Assembly (NCBI RefSeq): GCF_900188485.1
Contig: NZ_FZPH01000009.1
Span: forward strand, 186,001-250,000
Direction: 5' to 3'
DNA: 64,000 nucleotides
Origin: Asanoa hainanensis
GTDB taxonomy: Bacteria; Actinomycetota; Actinomycetes; Mycobacteriales; Micromonosporaceae
The notes beneath the pieces were generated by a model. That model searched no databases. It saw only the letters and a program-made list of their open reading frames with translations, and had not been told where the DNA came from. Shown here in pieces: positions 15,442 through 23,962 of this stretch (positions are counted from its first letter, which is position 1; each line of letters starts with the position of its first letter). The position numbers and the translations under genes are program-made.

Positions 15442-16614
15442 ATGCATCAACCAGGCGCCGCCGTCGCGCTCCTCAAGGGAGCGTCCGCGGCAGCGGCCGA
15501 CGTCTTCCGGGCGATCCTGACCCGGGGACCGATCAGCCGGATCGACGTCGCGCGGCTCCTCGGCCTCTCGCAGGCGGCGGTCACCAAGGCGGTCGGCCCG
15601 CTGCTCGAGGTGGGCCTCGTCTCCGACGAGCTGGAGGTGCCCCGCGACGGCCAGCCGGGCCGCCCGGCCAACCCGCTGATGGTCGTCGCCGACGCCCTGC
15701 TCTCGATCGGCATCAAGGTCAACGCCGACGAGATCGTGGGGGTGGTGACGGACCTGCGCACGACGGTCCTGGCCGCCAACCGCCGCGCCCTCAAGTCGAC
15801 CACCCCGCAGGCGACCATAGACGCCATCGCGGCGACGGTGGACGACCTGATCGACGCCCTCGGCGACCGGGCCGACCGCCTCTGCACGGTAGGCGTCAGC
15901 GTCTCGGGCGACGTCGACGCCCACAGCGGCGTCGTCCGCGAGTCGGCCATCATGGGCTGGACGGCCGTGCCGCTGGGCACCCTGCTGTCCGCGCGCCTCG
16001 AACGCGACGTGCTGATCGAGAACGACGTCCGAGCCCTGACGATCGGCGAACACTGGTTCGGGGTGGGTGTCGGCACGGACCTGTTCGCGATCGTCACGAT
16101 CGGCCGAGGCATCGGCAGCGGCCTGCATGTCAACGGCGAGGTAGTCGAAGGCGCGTACGGCGTAGCTGGCGAAATCGGTCACCTCCCTCTCACGTCACCG
16201 GACCGGATCTGCCCCTGCGGCCGCCGAGGCTGCGTGGAGGCGGTCGCCGGCACACCCGCGATCGTCGCCGAGGTGTCCCGCGCCCACGGCCGGGACCTGT
16301 CGATCGGCGAGATCGTCGAACTGGCCCACGAAGGCGACCCGGCCGCGGTCCAGACCTTCGAACACGCGGCCACCACCATCGGCACGGCGATCGCGACGCT
16401 GGTCAACCTCACCGGCCCCGAGCTGGTCATCATCGGCGGCGAAGCGGTCAGCAACTTCGACCTCTTCGAGCGCCACCTGCGGGCGTCGTTCGCGTCGCAC
16501 GCCTTCGGCGCGGCCGGCCGCTGCCAGATCGTCACCCGCCCCCATACCTTCGAGGACTGGGCCAGGGGGGCCTCCGCCGCCGCCATCCGCCAGCTCGCCG
16601 AAAACCGGTTCTGA
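15442..16614 (+). CDS. ROK-family transcriptional regulator
   Basis: 390 residues. The N-terminal winged helix-turn-helix (about 15-75) includes GPISRIDVARLLGLSQAAVT, then a ROK sugar-kinase-like body. The zinc motif CPCGRRGCVEA and the adjoining GEIGHLPL are present, while the catalytic role is regulatory in this class. It likely represses the adjacent sugar operon until a monosaccharide binds. The start ATG 15442 has AAAGGA 8 bases upstream. The palindrome in the promoter at 9145-9174 is a candidate operator. Confidence 0.88.
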   Translation: MHQPGAAVALLKGASAAAADVFRAILTRGPISRIDVARLLGLSQAAVTKAVGPLLEVGLVSDELEVPRDGQPGRPANPLMVVADALLSIGIKVNADEIVGVVTDLRTTVLAANRRALKSTTPQATIDAIAATVDDLIDALGDRADRLCTVGVSVSGDVDAHSGVVRESAIMGWTAVPLGTLLSARLERDVLIENDVRALTIGEHWFGVGVGTDLFAIVTIGRGIGSGLHVNGEVVEGAYGVAGEIGHLPLTSPDRICPCGRRGCVEAVAGTPAIVAEVSRAHGRDLSIGEIVELAHEGDPAAVQTFEHAATTIGTAIATLVNLTGPELVIIGGEAVSNFDLFERHLRASFASHAFGAAGRCQIVTRPHTFEDWARGASAAAIRQLAENRF

Positions 16615-17296
16615 CCCGCATGCCGTTCCCGACGACGGGCGCATCGCCGCTGCCCGCTCGCGGGACGGCCTCGCCGTCGGAGCATAAGAACCAGTTCAAT
16701 ACTCGGGTTCGCGGTGGTGCGGGCCGTTCCTCCCGCGAGGGATCGCTCCGCTTCGCTGCGCTTGCCAACTCCGTCGTTGGTCACCCCGCCCGAGCGGCCC
16801 GGTTCGGTGGCGGACTATGTGGGTCACGTTGTCGCTCATGACGGTTGGTACCGGCGGCGGCGCCGAAGGTTCACCGAACTGAGAGATCGACTTCGTGGCG
16901 CCGGCCTAGGCCTGGAGCAGCGGTCCGCGCCCGACGCACCCGACGGTCCCACCGCTTTGCCGCGACGTCGATCGACACGGCCCGCGTGGGCTACAACTAC
17001 CTCGCCAACCTGAGGTTCTAGCAGGGGACGGCCGCGGGCCGGAGATCTCCGCGCGCAGCTCGGCCCGCAACCGCGCGGTAAGACGATCGTGCGTCCTCGT
17101 CGCCGATCACGACGAGGGAATGCGGGTCGGAGACGGGCACGCCCGAGCTACAGACGCCCTGGTTCTCGTCGGCTATCACCAGGACGGTGCTCGGCCAGCC
17201 AGCGAACCGTCGGTGCGGTCCTCGGGGCGGTCGATCACCACTCGATGGGGAGAGCCCACTCGGTCCGCTTAGGTTGGCGCCGCCTCCTCGGGCGCC
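16615..17296. other. non-coding stretch with probable gene remnants
   Basis: About 680 bases without a convincing gene. On the plus strand a frame ending at TAG near 17020 reads TSIDTARVGYNYLANLRF, which looks like the C-terminus of a lost protein. A different frame near 16800 reads VADYVGHVVAHDGWYRRR. Codon bias is weak. I could not recognise a family. Confidence 0.35.
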
Positions 17297-17335
17297 CCCG
17301 CGGTGATCAGGTCGCTGATCACCGCGGGCCCGCAA
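17018..17335 (-). pseudogene. fragment of an unidentified protein
   Basis: The minus-strand reading contains AGWPSTVLVIADENQGVC followed by SGVPVSDPHSLVVIGDED. The 'ENQGVC.wGV..dDP.vlVg' pattern recalls SMI1/KNR4-like or immunity-type proteins, but the flanking residues are low-complexity Arg/Gly-rich and look non-coding. I treat it as a remnant; a small real gene is not excluded. Confidence 0.3.
17297..17328 (-). terminator. perfect 14-bp hairpin after manA
   Basis: CCCGCGGTGATCAG and CTGATCACCGCGGG pair perfectly around GTCG. The stem begins 12 bases past the manA stop on the minus strand. A strong terminator, and also a perfect palindromic arrangement containing two TGATCA sites. Confidence 0.75.
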
Positions 17336-17339
17336 TCAA

Positions 17340-18332
17340 TCAGAGCGCCGGTGGGCGGCAGCGGACCAGTTCGACGTCACCGTCCACGGTGACCCGCCCA
17401 GCGTCGTGCGGCACCAGCACGGTCATGCCGGCCCGCAGCGGCAGCGAATCGTCGCTGCCCCAGGCGATCCGGCCGGTTCCGGAGAGGACGACGGCGATGG
17501 AGAAATCCTCGTCCCACGTGGACGGTCCATTGTGGTGGTCGGCACGGAAGAATGCGTCCGCGTACACCGGGAAGATGTGTTGGTCGTCGAGCCGGCCACA
17601 GAGTTCCTTGAGCGTCTCGGTTGGGACCGCCTGGCGGCGGACGCAGGGGAGTGCGGCGTCGAAGCCGATGCCGAGGTGGCCGTCGCGAGGGCCGTCCACG
17701 GCGAACCCGTCGTACTCCAGCAGCAGCGACAGGTCGGCCGCCTGCTGCAGTTCGAGCAGGAGGATGCCGGCGCCGATGGCGTGGGCGTAGCCGGCCGGCA
17801 CGAAGATCGTGTCGCCGGCGCGCACCTCGATGCCGTGCAGCGCGTCGAGCATCGCGGCCCGGTCCTGGCGTGCCACCCAGTCGGCCAGCGTCTCCGGCGG
17901 CACCTCGTCGCGGAAGCCGAGGTGCACCCGTGCGCCGGGCTCGGCGTCCAGAATGATCCAGGACTCGGTCTTGCCGTTGCGGCAACCCAGGTGCGACTGC
18001 GCGAACGCGTCGTCCGGGTGGGCGTGCACCGGCAGCCGCTCACCGGCGTCGAGCAGCTTGACCAGCAGCGCCGGGTCGGCACCGAACCGCTCGACGTGCG
18101 CGGCACCGAGCCACCGCACCGGGTCGTCGGCGATCGCGGCCCGCAGGGTGCGTCCGTCGTCCAACACGGTCAGGCCGAGCGAATCGAAGCCCGCGACCGT
18201 GGTCGTCGACCCCACCCAGTCCTCGGGTACGTGGTCGCCGCTGGGAGCGCTGCCACGAAAGGAGGCGATCCGGTCGCCACCGAGGTAGAACCGATCGGCC
18301 GGCTGGTTGGCGGGTAGCGCGATGACGGTCAT
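17340..18332 (-). CDS. manA: mannose-6-phosphate isomerase, class I (cupin)
   Basis: 330 residues, slightly short for the type I family. It interconverts mannose-6-phosphate and fructose-6-phosphate in the cytosol using zinc. Metal-site motifs are LLDAGERLPVHAHPDDAFA (the HxH of the cupin), KTESWIIL and FVPAGYAHAIGAG. ATG 18332 has GGAGGAG upstream; longer frames do not. It lies in the same direction as a P-loop kinase gene (18395) and divergent from the PfkB/FGGY sugar operon, so it may feed that pathway. Some ManA-like proteins act on other aldose phosphates, which leaves the exact substrate open. Confidence 0.85.
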   Translation of the reverse strand: MTVIALPANQPADRFYLGGDRIASFRGSAPSGDHVPEDWVGSTTTVAGFDSLGLTVLDDGRTLRAAIADDPVRWLGAAHVERFGADPALLVKLLDAGERLPVHAHPDDAFAQSHLGCRNGKTESWIILDAEPGARVHLGFRDEVPPETLADWVARQDRAAMLDALHGIEVRAGDTIFVPAGYAHAIGAGILLLELQQAADLSLLLEYDGFAVDGPRDGHLGIGFDAALPCVRRQAVPTETLKELCGRLDDQHIFPVYADAFFRADHHNGPSTWDEDFSIAVVLSGTGRIAWGSDDSLPLRAGMTVLVPHDAGRVTVDGDVELVRCRPPAL

Positions 18333-18394
18333 TGGGTTGCTCCTCCGGGGGTACGGGGGCTGGCGGTGATCATTGGCGCGGATGCTCGGGCGCG

Positions 18395-19024
18395 TCAAGC
18401 CCTCCGCGAACCAGGTCGGGGGTCGGAGTGATGGCTTCGAGTCGGGGACGGGTCGCGTGTGGGATCGCTCGGGGCCGCGAGTCCGTCGAGCACCGCGCGG
18501 ACCTGGTCGGCAGTCGGGGCCGCGGCGTTGACCGCGAGGTGCCGTGCCGCGGGCGGGCCGAGGTCGACTCGGTCCAGGAACGCGGCGAGGTCGGCGAGCT
18601 TTTCGCGGTCACGGTCGGCGGCGCGAGCCGACATGCGCGCGCGGACCAGTTCTGGCGTGACGCGCAGCCACACCAGCACGGGACCTCCGCCGGCGGCGGC
18701 GAGGCGGTCGGCCACCCGCTGCCAGGCGTCCGGGTCGCGGCGTTCCGCGGTGAACGGCGCCACGAGGACGACGGGGTTGCCGGCCGCGAGGTTGTCGATG
18801 GCGGCGGCGTAGAGCGTTTCGTACCGGGCGGATCGGGTGGCTTCGGCGAGGCGGGCGTTGTCGAGCTCGTCGGTGCCCAGCAGGTCCGCGATCACCGAGG
18901 TCAGGGGTCCGGTCAGGGCATCCTGGTCGAGCAGCGTCGCGCCGAGGCGGCGGGCCAGGGCGGCGCCGAGCACCGTCTTGCCGCTCGCCGGGGGTCCGGC
19001 TACGAGCAAAGTGGACAAACCCAC
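18395..19024 (-). CDS. small P-loop kinase, gluconokinase/AAA-like
   Basis: 209 residues from GTG 19024. Walker A GPPASGKT is near residue 10, DQDALTG follows as in shikimate/gluconate-kinase-type proteins, VVLVAPFTAERRDPDAW is the Walker-B-like strand and lid, and VWLRVTPELVRARMSARAADR supplies the basic lid. Such enzymes phosphorylate small sugars or sugar acids. GTG 19024 is preferred (AAAGGAG 11 bases upstream, and it puts Walker A at the usual distance). It is upstream of manA in the same direction and divergent from the PfkB kinase. Substrate unknown. Confidence 0.65.
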   Translation of the reverse strand: MGLSTLLVAGPPASGKTVLGAALARRLGATLLDQDALTGPLTSVIADLLGTDELDNARLAEATRSARYETLYAAAIDNLAAGNPVVLVAPFTAERRDPDAWQRVADRLAAAGGGPVLVWLRVTPELVRARMSARAADRDREKLADLAAFLDRVDLGPPAARHLAVNAAAPTADQVRAVLDGLAAPSDPTRDPSPTRSHHSDPRPGSRRA

Positions 19025-19141
19025 CGTGCCGCACGCTCCTTTCGTCGCGACGCTACGTGACGAACAGGTCACGCTCGATATCGCAAAGGCGTTTCAGGAA
19101 ACGATCCAGTCACGAAACCTGCGTGAAAACTCTTCGTCATC

Positions 19142-19221
19142 TTGACAGTCATGAAGCCGAGTGCACATAGTGCGAACACCGCTGTGACATCGATTACCTC
19201 GTCCGGTGACAACGATTACCT
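19142..19221 (+). promoter_or_regulatory. promoter and 16-bp direct-repeat operator of the sugar-kinase operon
   Basis: TTGACA (19142-19147), 18 bases, CATAGT (19166-19171). Downstream are two direct repeats, GTGACATCGATTACCT (19184-19199) and GTGACAACGATTACCT (19206-19221), with one mismatch and a 22-base period, two helical turns. GTGACAACG resembles a LacI-family half-site. The LacI gene at 20695 in the same operon is the likely binder. Confidence 0.6.
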
Positions 19222-19247
19222 GGCGAGCCCGAAGAGGGGACCGATCA

Positions 19248-20237
19248 GTGCTGATCGCGACGCCCAATCTGTGTCTGGATAGGACACAGCTCGTCCCAGA
19301 GTTGGTGCTGGGCGGCGTGATGCGCGCCCGATCGGTGGAAGTCACGGCCGGCGGCAAGGGTGTCAACATCGCGCGGGTCGCCCGGGCACATCGCCAGAAA
19401 GCCACCGTTGTCGGCCTCGTGGCCGACCGCGACCGGGAACGCCTGCTGCGGCTGCTCGCCGAGGAAGGCGCCGACGTCGTCGACGTGCCGATGCCGGGCG
19501 ACACCCGCAACGCGGTCATCATGATCGAGCAGCCCAGCGGCCGCACCACGATCGTCAACGAGCAGGGCTCGACGATCGACGCCGAGATCTGGGAGCGCTA
19601 CCGCGGCGCGGTCGCGACCAACCTGCCGGCACACCGGACGTTGTCCTGTTCGGGCAGTCTGCCGCCGGGAGCGCCGGAGGACGGCTACGGCCAGCTCGTG
19701 GAGCTCGCGCACAAAGCCGGCGTGCTGGCCGTCGTCGACACGGCACCCGGAGCCCTGCGCGCCAGCCTGGCCAGCGCGCCCGATCTGGTCAAACCCAACC
19801 TCCAAGAGGCCGAGGCGGCCATCTCGGGCACCTCGGGCCTGGTGCTCACCGACGCCGACAGCGACGTCCGCGAACGCGCGATGGACGCCGCCGCGACGCT
19901 GTGCACGCTCGGCGCCCGCAACGCGGCGGTCACCGCCGGCGCCCACGGCGCCGCCTTGGCCGAAGGCGCGGGCGGCCCGGTCCGCTGGTTCCCCGCACTG
20001 AAGGTCCAGGTGGTCAGCGCGGTAGGCGCCGGCGACTCCTTCCTCGGCGGCGTCCTCCTCGAGCTCGAAGCCGGCGGCGATGCACCGGACTGGCCCGCCG
20101 CGATCCTGCGCGGCTCGGCAACGGCCAGCGCGTCGTGCGAACAGCTACGCGCGGGCGGCGTCGACCCGGACCGCGCGGCGGAGCTGCTGACGCAACTCCG
20201 CAACCAGCCCACCGAGCCCGCCGGGCGGCTGTCATGA
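19248..20237 (+). CDS. PfkB-family sugar kinase, 1-phosphofructokinase / tagatose-6-phosphate kinase type
   Basis: 329 residues. The N-terminus LIATPNLCLDRT, the AGGKGVNIARVA signature and the VGAGDSFLGG anion-hole/base motif near residue 260 assign it to the 1-phosphofructokinase/LacC branch of PfkB kinases, which phosphorylate ketose phosphates at C1. GTG 19248 is preferred because AGAGGGGA is 7 bases upstream; an upstream frame start at 19206 lies inside the operator. Downstream are a LacI regulator, an FGGY kinase and a class I aldolase: kinase, kinase, aldolase is the chemistry for a ketohexose. The exact sugar is unknown. Confidence 0.85.
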   Translation: MLIATPNLCLDRTQLVPELVLGGVMRARSVEVTAGGKGVNIARVARAHRQKATVVGLVADRDRERLLRLLAEEGADVVDVPMPGDTRNAVIMIEQPSGRTTIVNEQGSTIDAEIWERYRGAVATNLPAHRTLSCSGSLPPGAPEDGYGQLVELAHKAGVLAVVDTAPGALRASLASAPDLVKPNLQEAEAAISGTSGLVLTDADSDVRERAMDAAATLCTLGARNAAVTAGAHGAALAEGAGGPVRWFPALKVQVVSAVGAGDSFLGGVLLELEAGGDAPDWPAAILRGSATASASCEQLRAGGVDPDRAAELLTQLRNQPTEPAGRLS

Positions 20238-20266
20238 CGCCCACCCACTCGCGCCTGCGAGGCCCG

Positions 20267-20572
20267 GCGCCCAGGTCGCATCGCCCCGATGCGGCGAGGG
20301 GGAGACTTCGCGTCCTACCAAGCGGGTCCGGTCGCGGTTCGGAAGCGGGATTCGTGCCGGCGATATCTGCGCCCAGGTCGCGTCGAGGTGCGGCGTCGTG
20401 GGGGAGCCTTCGTGTCCTGTCGTGTGGGTCCGGTCGCGGTTCGGAAGGCGGCTTTGTGCCGGCGGTGTCTGCGCCCAGGGTGCGGCGCTCCGACGCGGCC
20501 CGGGGAAGCCTTCGCGGCCCGCAGAGCCCGCCCGACGGCCGCGCGGAAGGCGGCATCGTGCTGACGACGATC
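20267..20572. repeat. three 102-bp tandem repeats between kinase and lacI
   Basis: GCGCCCAGGtCGC-type sequence begins units at 20267, 20369 and 20471, each exactly 102 bases on. Within units, GGGTCCGGTCGCGGTTCGGA is shared by the first two, and the third is diverged. The rest of the 20238-20694 gap shows no convincing gene. The period of 34 codons would suit coding repeats, but neither strand gives a recognisable protein. Confidence 0.65.
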
Positions 20573-20694
20573 GCGTCGCGTCGCGGCGAGGTGGACCGAC
20601 GAAGCATGTGCGTCCCGCTGGCGAGTGCATCGGACAGCCGCACGGAGAACAGCCTTGTGCCGACGACGCTGCGGCCCTCGACGGGGTGGCGGTT

Positions 20695-21693
20695 GTGAAG
20701 GCGCCGAGGCCGCGGTTGCGGGATGTCGCTCAGGCGGCGCAGACGAGCACCAAGACCGCCTCGCGGGTGATCAACGGGGACGAGCGCGTCTCCGCCAGCA
20801 CCCGTGCCCGGGTCGAGCAGGCCGTTCAGGACCTCGGCTACCGTCCGGACCCCCTGGCCCGGTCCCTGCGGCTCGGCCAGGACGAGACCATCGGCGTCGT
20901 GGTGGACGAGGTCGGTGACCCGTTCTTCGCCAGCGTGATCGGTGAGATCGAGCGGATGGCGCTCGACCGCGGCATCTCGGTCATCATCGCCAGCACACGC
21001 CGGCTGGCCGAGCGCGAGCGGATCGTGCTGGACGGCCTGCTGCAGCGCCGGGTCGCCGGCCTCATCATCGCGTCCATTTCGGACAACCACGCGTACCTGC
21101 GTACCTCACCCTGCCCCTTGGTGTTCATCGACCGCGCGGCCGCGGACCTCGCCGCCGACGCCGTGGTCGTCGACGACCGGGGTGGGGCCCGGATGGCCGT
21201 CGAGCACCTGATGCGGCACGGCCACCGGCGCATCGCCTACATCGGTGACCGGCTGGACACGGCGACCGCCCGCTCCCGGCTCACCGGCTACCGGGACGCG
21301 CTCGACGCCGCCGGCATCGCGCCCGACGACGCGTTGATCGCCGAGGTCGAGCCCGCCAAGGGTGACGCCGGGGTCGCGGCCGAGACCTTGCTGCGCCTAC
21401 AAGACCCGCCGACCGCCATCTTCAGCGCCAACACGCGCTGCTCGCTCGGGACCCTGCCGACCGTGCACCGGTTGCGCCGGACGGACATCGGGTTCGTCTC
21501 GTTCGGGGACTTCGCCATGGCCGACACGATCACGCCGGCGATCACCATCGTCGACCACTCGCCCGAGCTGATCGGTCGGCTCGCGGCGGAGCGGCTGTTC
21601 AGCCGCCTCGCCGGTGAGGAGCCGCCCGTGGAGACGATCTTCGCCCCGCTGCGGGTCGTGCCGCGCGGCAGTGGAGAGCTGGGGCCGCTGTGA
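20695..21693 (+). CDS. LacI-family transcriptional regulator of the sugar-kinase operon
   Basis: 332 residues. The helix-turn-helix LRDVAQAAQTSTKTASRVIN lies at about residues 7-26, followed by the hinge and a periplasmic-binding-protein-like sensor (TIGVVVDEVGDPFFASVIG, then VVVDDRGGARMAVEHLMRHG). It should release DNA on binding the incoming sugar. GTG 20695 is chosen; GTG 20686 is an alternative. Its stop overlaps the FGGY kinase start (GTGA), so it is co-translated with its targets. The direct repeats at 19184-19221 are candidate operators. Confidence 0.88.
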   Translation: MKAPRPRLRDVAQAAQTSTKTASRVINGDERVSASTRARVEQAVQDLGYRPDPLARSLRLGQDETIGVVVDEVGDPFFASVIGEIERMALDRGISVIIASTRRLAERERIVLDGLLQRRVAGLIIASISDNHAYLRTSPCPLVFIDRAAADLAADAVVVDDRGGARMAVEHLMRHGHRRIAYIGDRLDTATARSRLTGYRDALDAAGIAPDDALIAEVEPAKGDAGVAAETLLRLQDPPTAIFSANTRCSLGTLPTVHRLRRTDIGFVSFGDFAMADTITPAITIVDHSPELIGRLAAERLFSRLAGEEPPVETIFAPLRVVPRGSGELGPL

Positions 21694-23063
21694 CCGAGCT
21701 CGTGGCCGGGGTCGACCTCGGCACCACCGACACCAAGGCCGTCCTGACCCGCCCGGACGGCGAGACCGTCGCGTTCGCCCGCGGCGCCACGACGTGGTCG
21801 CACAAGCCCGACGGCCGCCTGGAGACCACCGGGGCCGCACTCGCGAACGACGTGCTGCGCACCCTCGAGAAGGCCGTCGCCGAGGCCGAGCAACGCAAAG
21901 GCCCGGTCAATGTCACCGGCATCGGCATCGCTGGGCTAGCCGAGAGCGGCGTCATCCTCGACGCGCACGGCAACGAGACCTCCCCGGTCATCGCCTGGTT
22001 CGACGAGCGGGGGAACGAAGAGCTCACCGCGCAGGGCCCCACATTCGTCGAGGAGTTCCCGCGCCGGACCGGACTCCCGTTCGGCACCCAGTGGAGCCTG
22101 CCCAAGCTCCTCTGGATGCGGAAGAACGGCATCCACCTCGACCACGCGTCCCGCTGGCTGAACATGCCGGAATACGTGGCGTACGCCCTCACCGGCGAAC
22201 AGGTCAGCGAGCCGTCCCTGGCATCAAGGACCGGCCTGCTCGACCAGGCGACGGGCCGCCCGTGGGCGGAGGCGCTCGACCGGATCGGCGCTACACACGC
22301 GTTCCTGCCGGAGCTTCGCGACGCGGGGCAGCCGGCCGGCACCGTCAAACACGGCAGGTTCAAAGGCGCCACCGTCACCGTCGCCGGGCACGACCACCCC
22401 GTCGCCGCGATCGGAGCCGGGGCCACCGGCCCCGAGGACCTCTTCAACTCGTGCGGCACCGCCGAGGTCCTCCTGCGCTCGGTGCCAAGGATCCTCACCG
22501 ACGACGAGCGGCAAACCCTGGTGGACCGCGGGATCGACGCCGGCCGCCACGTGCTGCCCGGCCACGGCGTGCTGATCGGCGGGATGCGGTCCGGCCTGGT
22601 CATGCGCCGCGTCCTGGCCCTCGTCGGCGCCGACGATCATGACCGGCGCGACGAGCTCGACAGAAGATGGCGGCCGGCCAACGGCGACGGGGTCACCGTC
22701 CTGCCCGCGGCGCCCCACGACAACGACGTGACGCTGCGGCTGCGCGACGGCGCCGGGCCGGACCAGTTGTGGGCGGCCACGCTCGCGTACCTCAACGAGC
22801 AGACCGAAGCCCTCCTGTCCGCGGTCAACTCCGTGGTCGGCGAGCACCGCACGGCGGTCGCGGCCGGCGGGTGGACCCGGATGCACAGCGTACGAACAGC
22901 GAAAGCGGCGGTGATCCCGCGTCTGCGGATCTCCGCACTCGAACAACCGGGTGCCCGTGGTGCGGCGATGTTCGCCGCCCGCGCCGCCTACGACGTCCCG
23001 TTCGACAAGGTGACGCGGCAGTTCCAGAGCACGGCCGCCGCCACGGAAAGGACCCACGCATGA
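21690..23063 (+). CDS. FGGY-family carbohydrate kinase
   Basis: 457 residues. GVDLGTTDTKAVLTR is the phosphate-1 motif, DERGNEELTAQGPTFVEEFP and PEYVAYALTGE follow as in xylulokinase/gluconokinase relatives, GHDHPVAAIGAGATGPEDLF is the substrate/phosphate-2 region, and VAAGGWTRMHSVRTAKA is the adenosine motif. It phosphorylates a sugar or polyol entering through the CUT2 importer. It lies between LacI and the aldolase, coupled to both by 4-base overlaps. Together with PfkB and the aldolase it would form a double-phosphorylation route. The sugar cannot be assigned from sequence. Confidence 0.88.
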   Translation: MTELVAGVDLGTTDTKAVLTRPDGETVAFARGATTWSHKPDGRLETTGAALANDVLRTLEKAVAEAEQRKGPVNVTGIGIAGLAESGVILDAHGNETSPVIAWFDERGNEELTAQGPTFVEEFPRRTGLPFGTQWSLPKLLWMRKNGIHLDHASRWLNMPEYVAYALTGEQVSEPSLASRTGLLDQATGRPWAEALDRIGATHAFLPELRDAGQPAGTVKHGRFKGATVTVAGHDHPVAAIGAGATGPEDLFNSCGTAEVLLRSVPRILTDDERQTLVDRGIDAGRHVLPGHGVLIGGMRSGLVMRRVLALVGADDHDRRDELDRRWRPANGDGVTVLPAAPHDNDVTLRLRDGAGPDQLWAATLAYLNEQTEALLSAVNSVVGEHRTAVAAGGWTRMHSVRTAKAAVIPRLRISALEQPGARGAAMFAARAAYDVPFDKVTRQFQSTAAATERTHA

Positions 23064-23962
23064 CGGCCCGAAATAACGGCCTCGGGGCGATCGCGGACGC
23101 CGACGGCGTCTTCTCGATCGTCGCGATGGACCAGCGCAACACATTGCGCCGCATGTTCGCCGCGGTCGGCCACGAAGCCACCGACGCGGACATGCGGCAG
23201 GCGAAGATCGACGTCGCCGGCGCCCTCACACCGTTGGCCAGCGCCATCCTGCTCGACCCGACCTACGGCGTCCCGGCCACGACCGAGGCCGGTGCCCGGG
23301 CGGCAAGCTGCGGCCTGCTGGTCGCGGCCGAGCCGGCGGACCGGGGCAACTACAACGGCGAGCCGCGTACGCATCGCGACCCGAAGCAGGACGCCGACTG
23401 GGTCCGGTCCCAGGGCGGCGACGCGGTCAAGTTCCTCGTCCAGCTGCGCCCCGGCCGGCCGATCGGCGACGGCCCGGACATCTCCGCCGAGGTGCTCGAC
23501 ATCGTGCGTGCGGTGGCCGAGGACTGCCGCGCGGCCGGCGTCCCGTCGGTGGTCGAGAACCTGATCTACAGCCTGCCGGGTGAGCAACTCACCGAGCAGC
23601 AGCGCGAGGATCTGATCGTCGAGGCGGCCGTGCAGATCGCGGACACCGGCGTCGACCTGGTCAAGATCGAGTACCCGGGCTCGGCCAAGGGCTGCCGGCG
23701 CGTCGCCGAGACGGTCAAGGCGCCGTGGGCGGTGCTCTCGGCCGGCGTCGGCTTTGACGAGTTCCAGAACGTCCTGCGGGTCAGCTGCGACGAGGGCGGC
23801 GCGTCGGGCTTCATCGCCGGGCGCTCGATCTGGAAAGAGGCGATCGGCCTCGACGGGTCGGCACGGCAGGAGTTCCTGGACACCGTCGCGCGCCAACGGC
23901 TGCAGACCTGCCTCGACACGGTGGCGGGACGCGCCCGACCCTGGACGGAGGCAGCGAAATGA
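23060..23962 (+). CDS. class I aldolase of the LacD/YihT family
   Basis: 300 residues. Family marks are FSIVAMDQRNTLRRMF, ASAILLDPTYG, the Schiff-base lysine segment GVDLVKIEYPG and the phosphate loop GASGFIAGRSIWKEAIGL. Known members cleave tagatose-1,6-bisphosphate (LacD) or 6-deoxy-6-sulfofructose-1-phosphate (YihT) to dihydroxyacetone phosphate and an aldehyde. The AGR arginine is shared by both subfamilies, so it does not decide. No sulfoquinovose isomerase or sulfolactaldehyde gene is adjacent, so a ketohexose bisphosphate is favoured but unproven. ATG 23060 overlaps the FGGY stop, and GGAAAGGA is upstream. Confidence 0.87.
   Translation: MTARNNGLGAIADADGVFSIVAMDQRNTLRRMFAAVGHEATDADMRQAKIDVAGALTPLASAILLDPTYGVPATTEAGARAASCGLLVAAEPADRGNYNGEPRTHRDPKQDADWVRSQGGDAVKFLVQLRPGRPIGDGPDISAEVLDIVRAVAEDCRAAGVPSVVENLIYSLPGEQLTEQQREDLIVEAAVQIADTGVDLVKIEYPGSAKGCRRVAETVKAPWAVLSAGVGFDEFQNVLRVSCDEGGASGFIAGRSIWKEAIGLDGSARQEFLDTVARQRLQTCLDTVAGRARPWTEAAK

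Noticed and set aside
16615-17296. A transposase or phage remnant
   Set aside because: No DDE, HNH or recombinase motif was seen in any frame; only two unidentifiable C-terminal-like fragments.
20267-20572. CRISPR array
   Set aside because: Only three units of 102 bases with divergence throughout, no short conserved repeat with unique spacers, no cas genes.
23060-23962. Assignment of the aldolase cluster to sulfoquinovose breakdown
   Set aside because: The YihT-like look is shared with LacD, and no sulfoquinovosidase, isomerase or sulfolactaldehyde enzyme is next to it. Kept only as an alternative.
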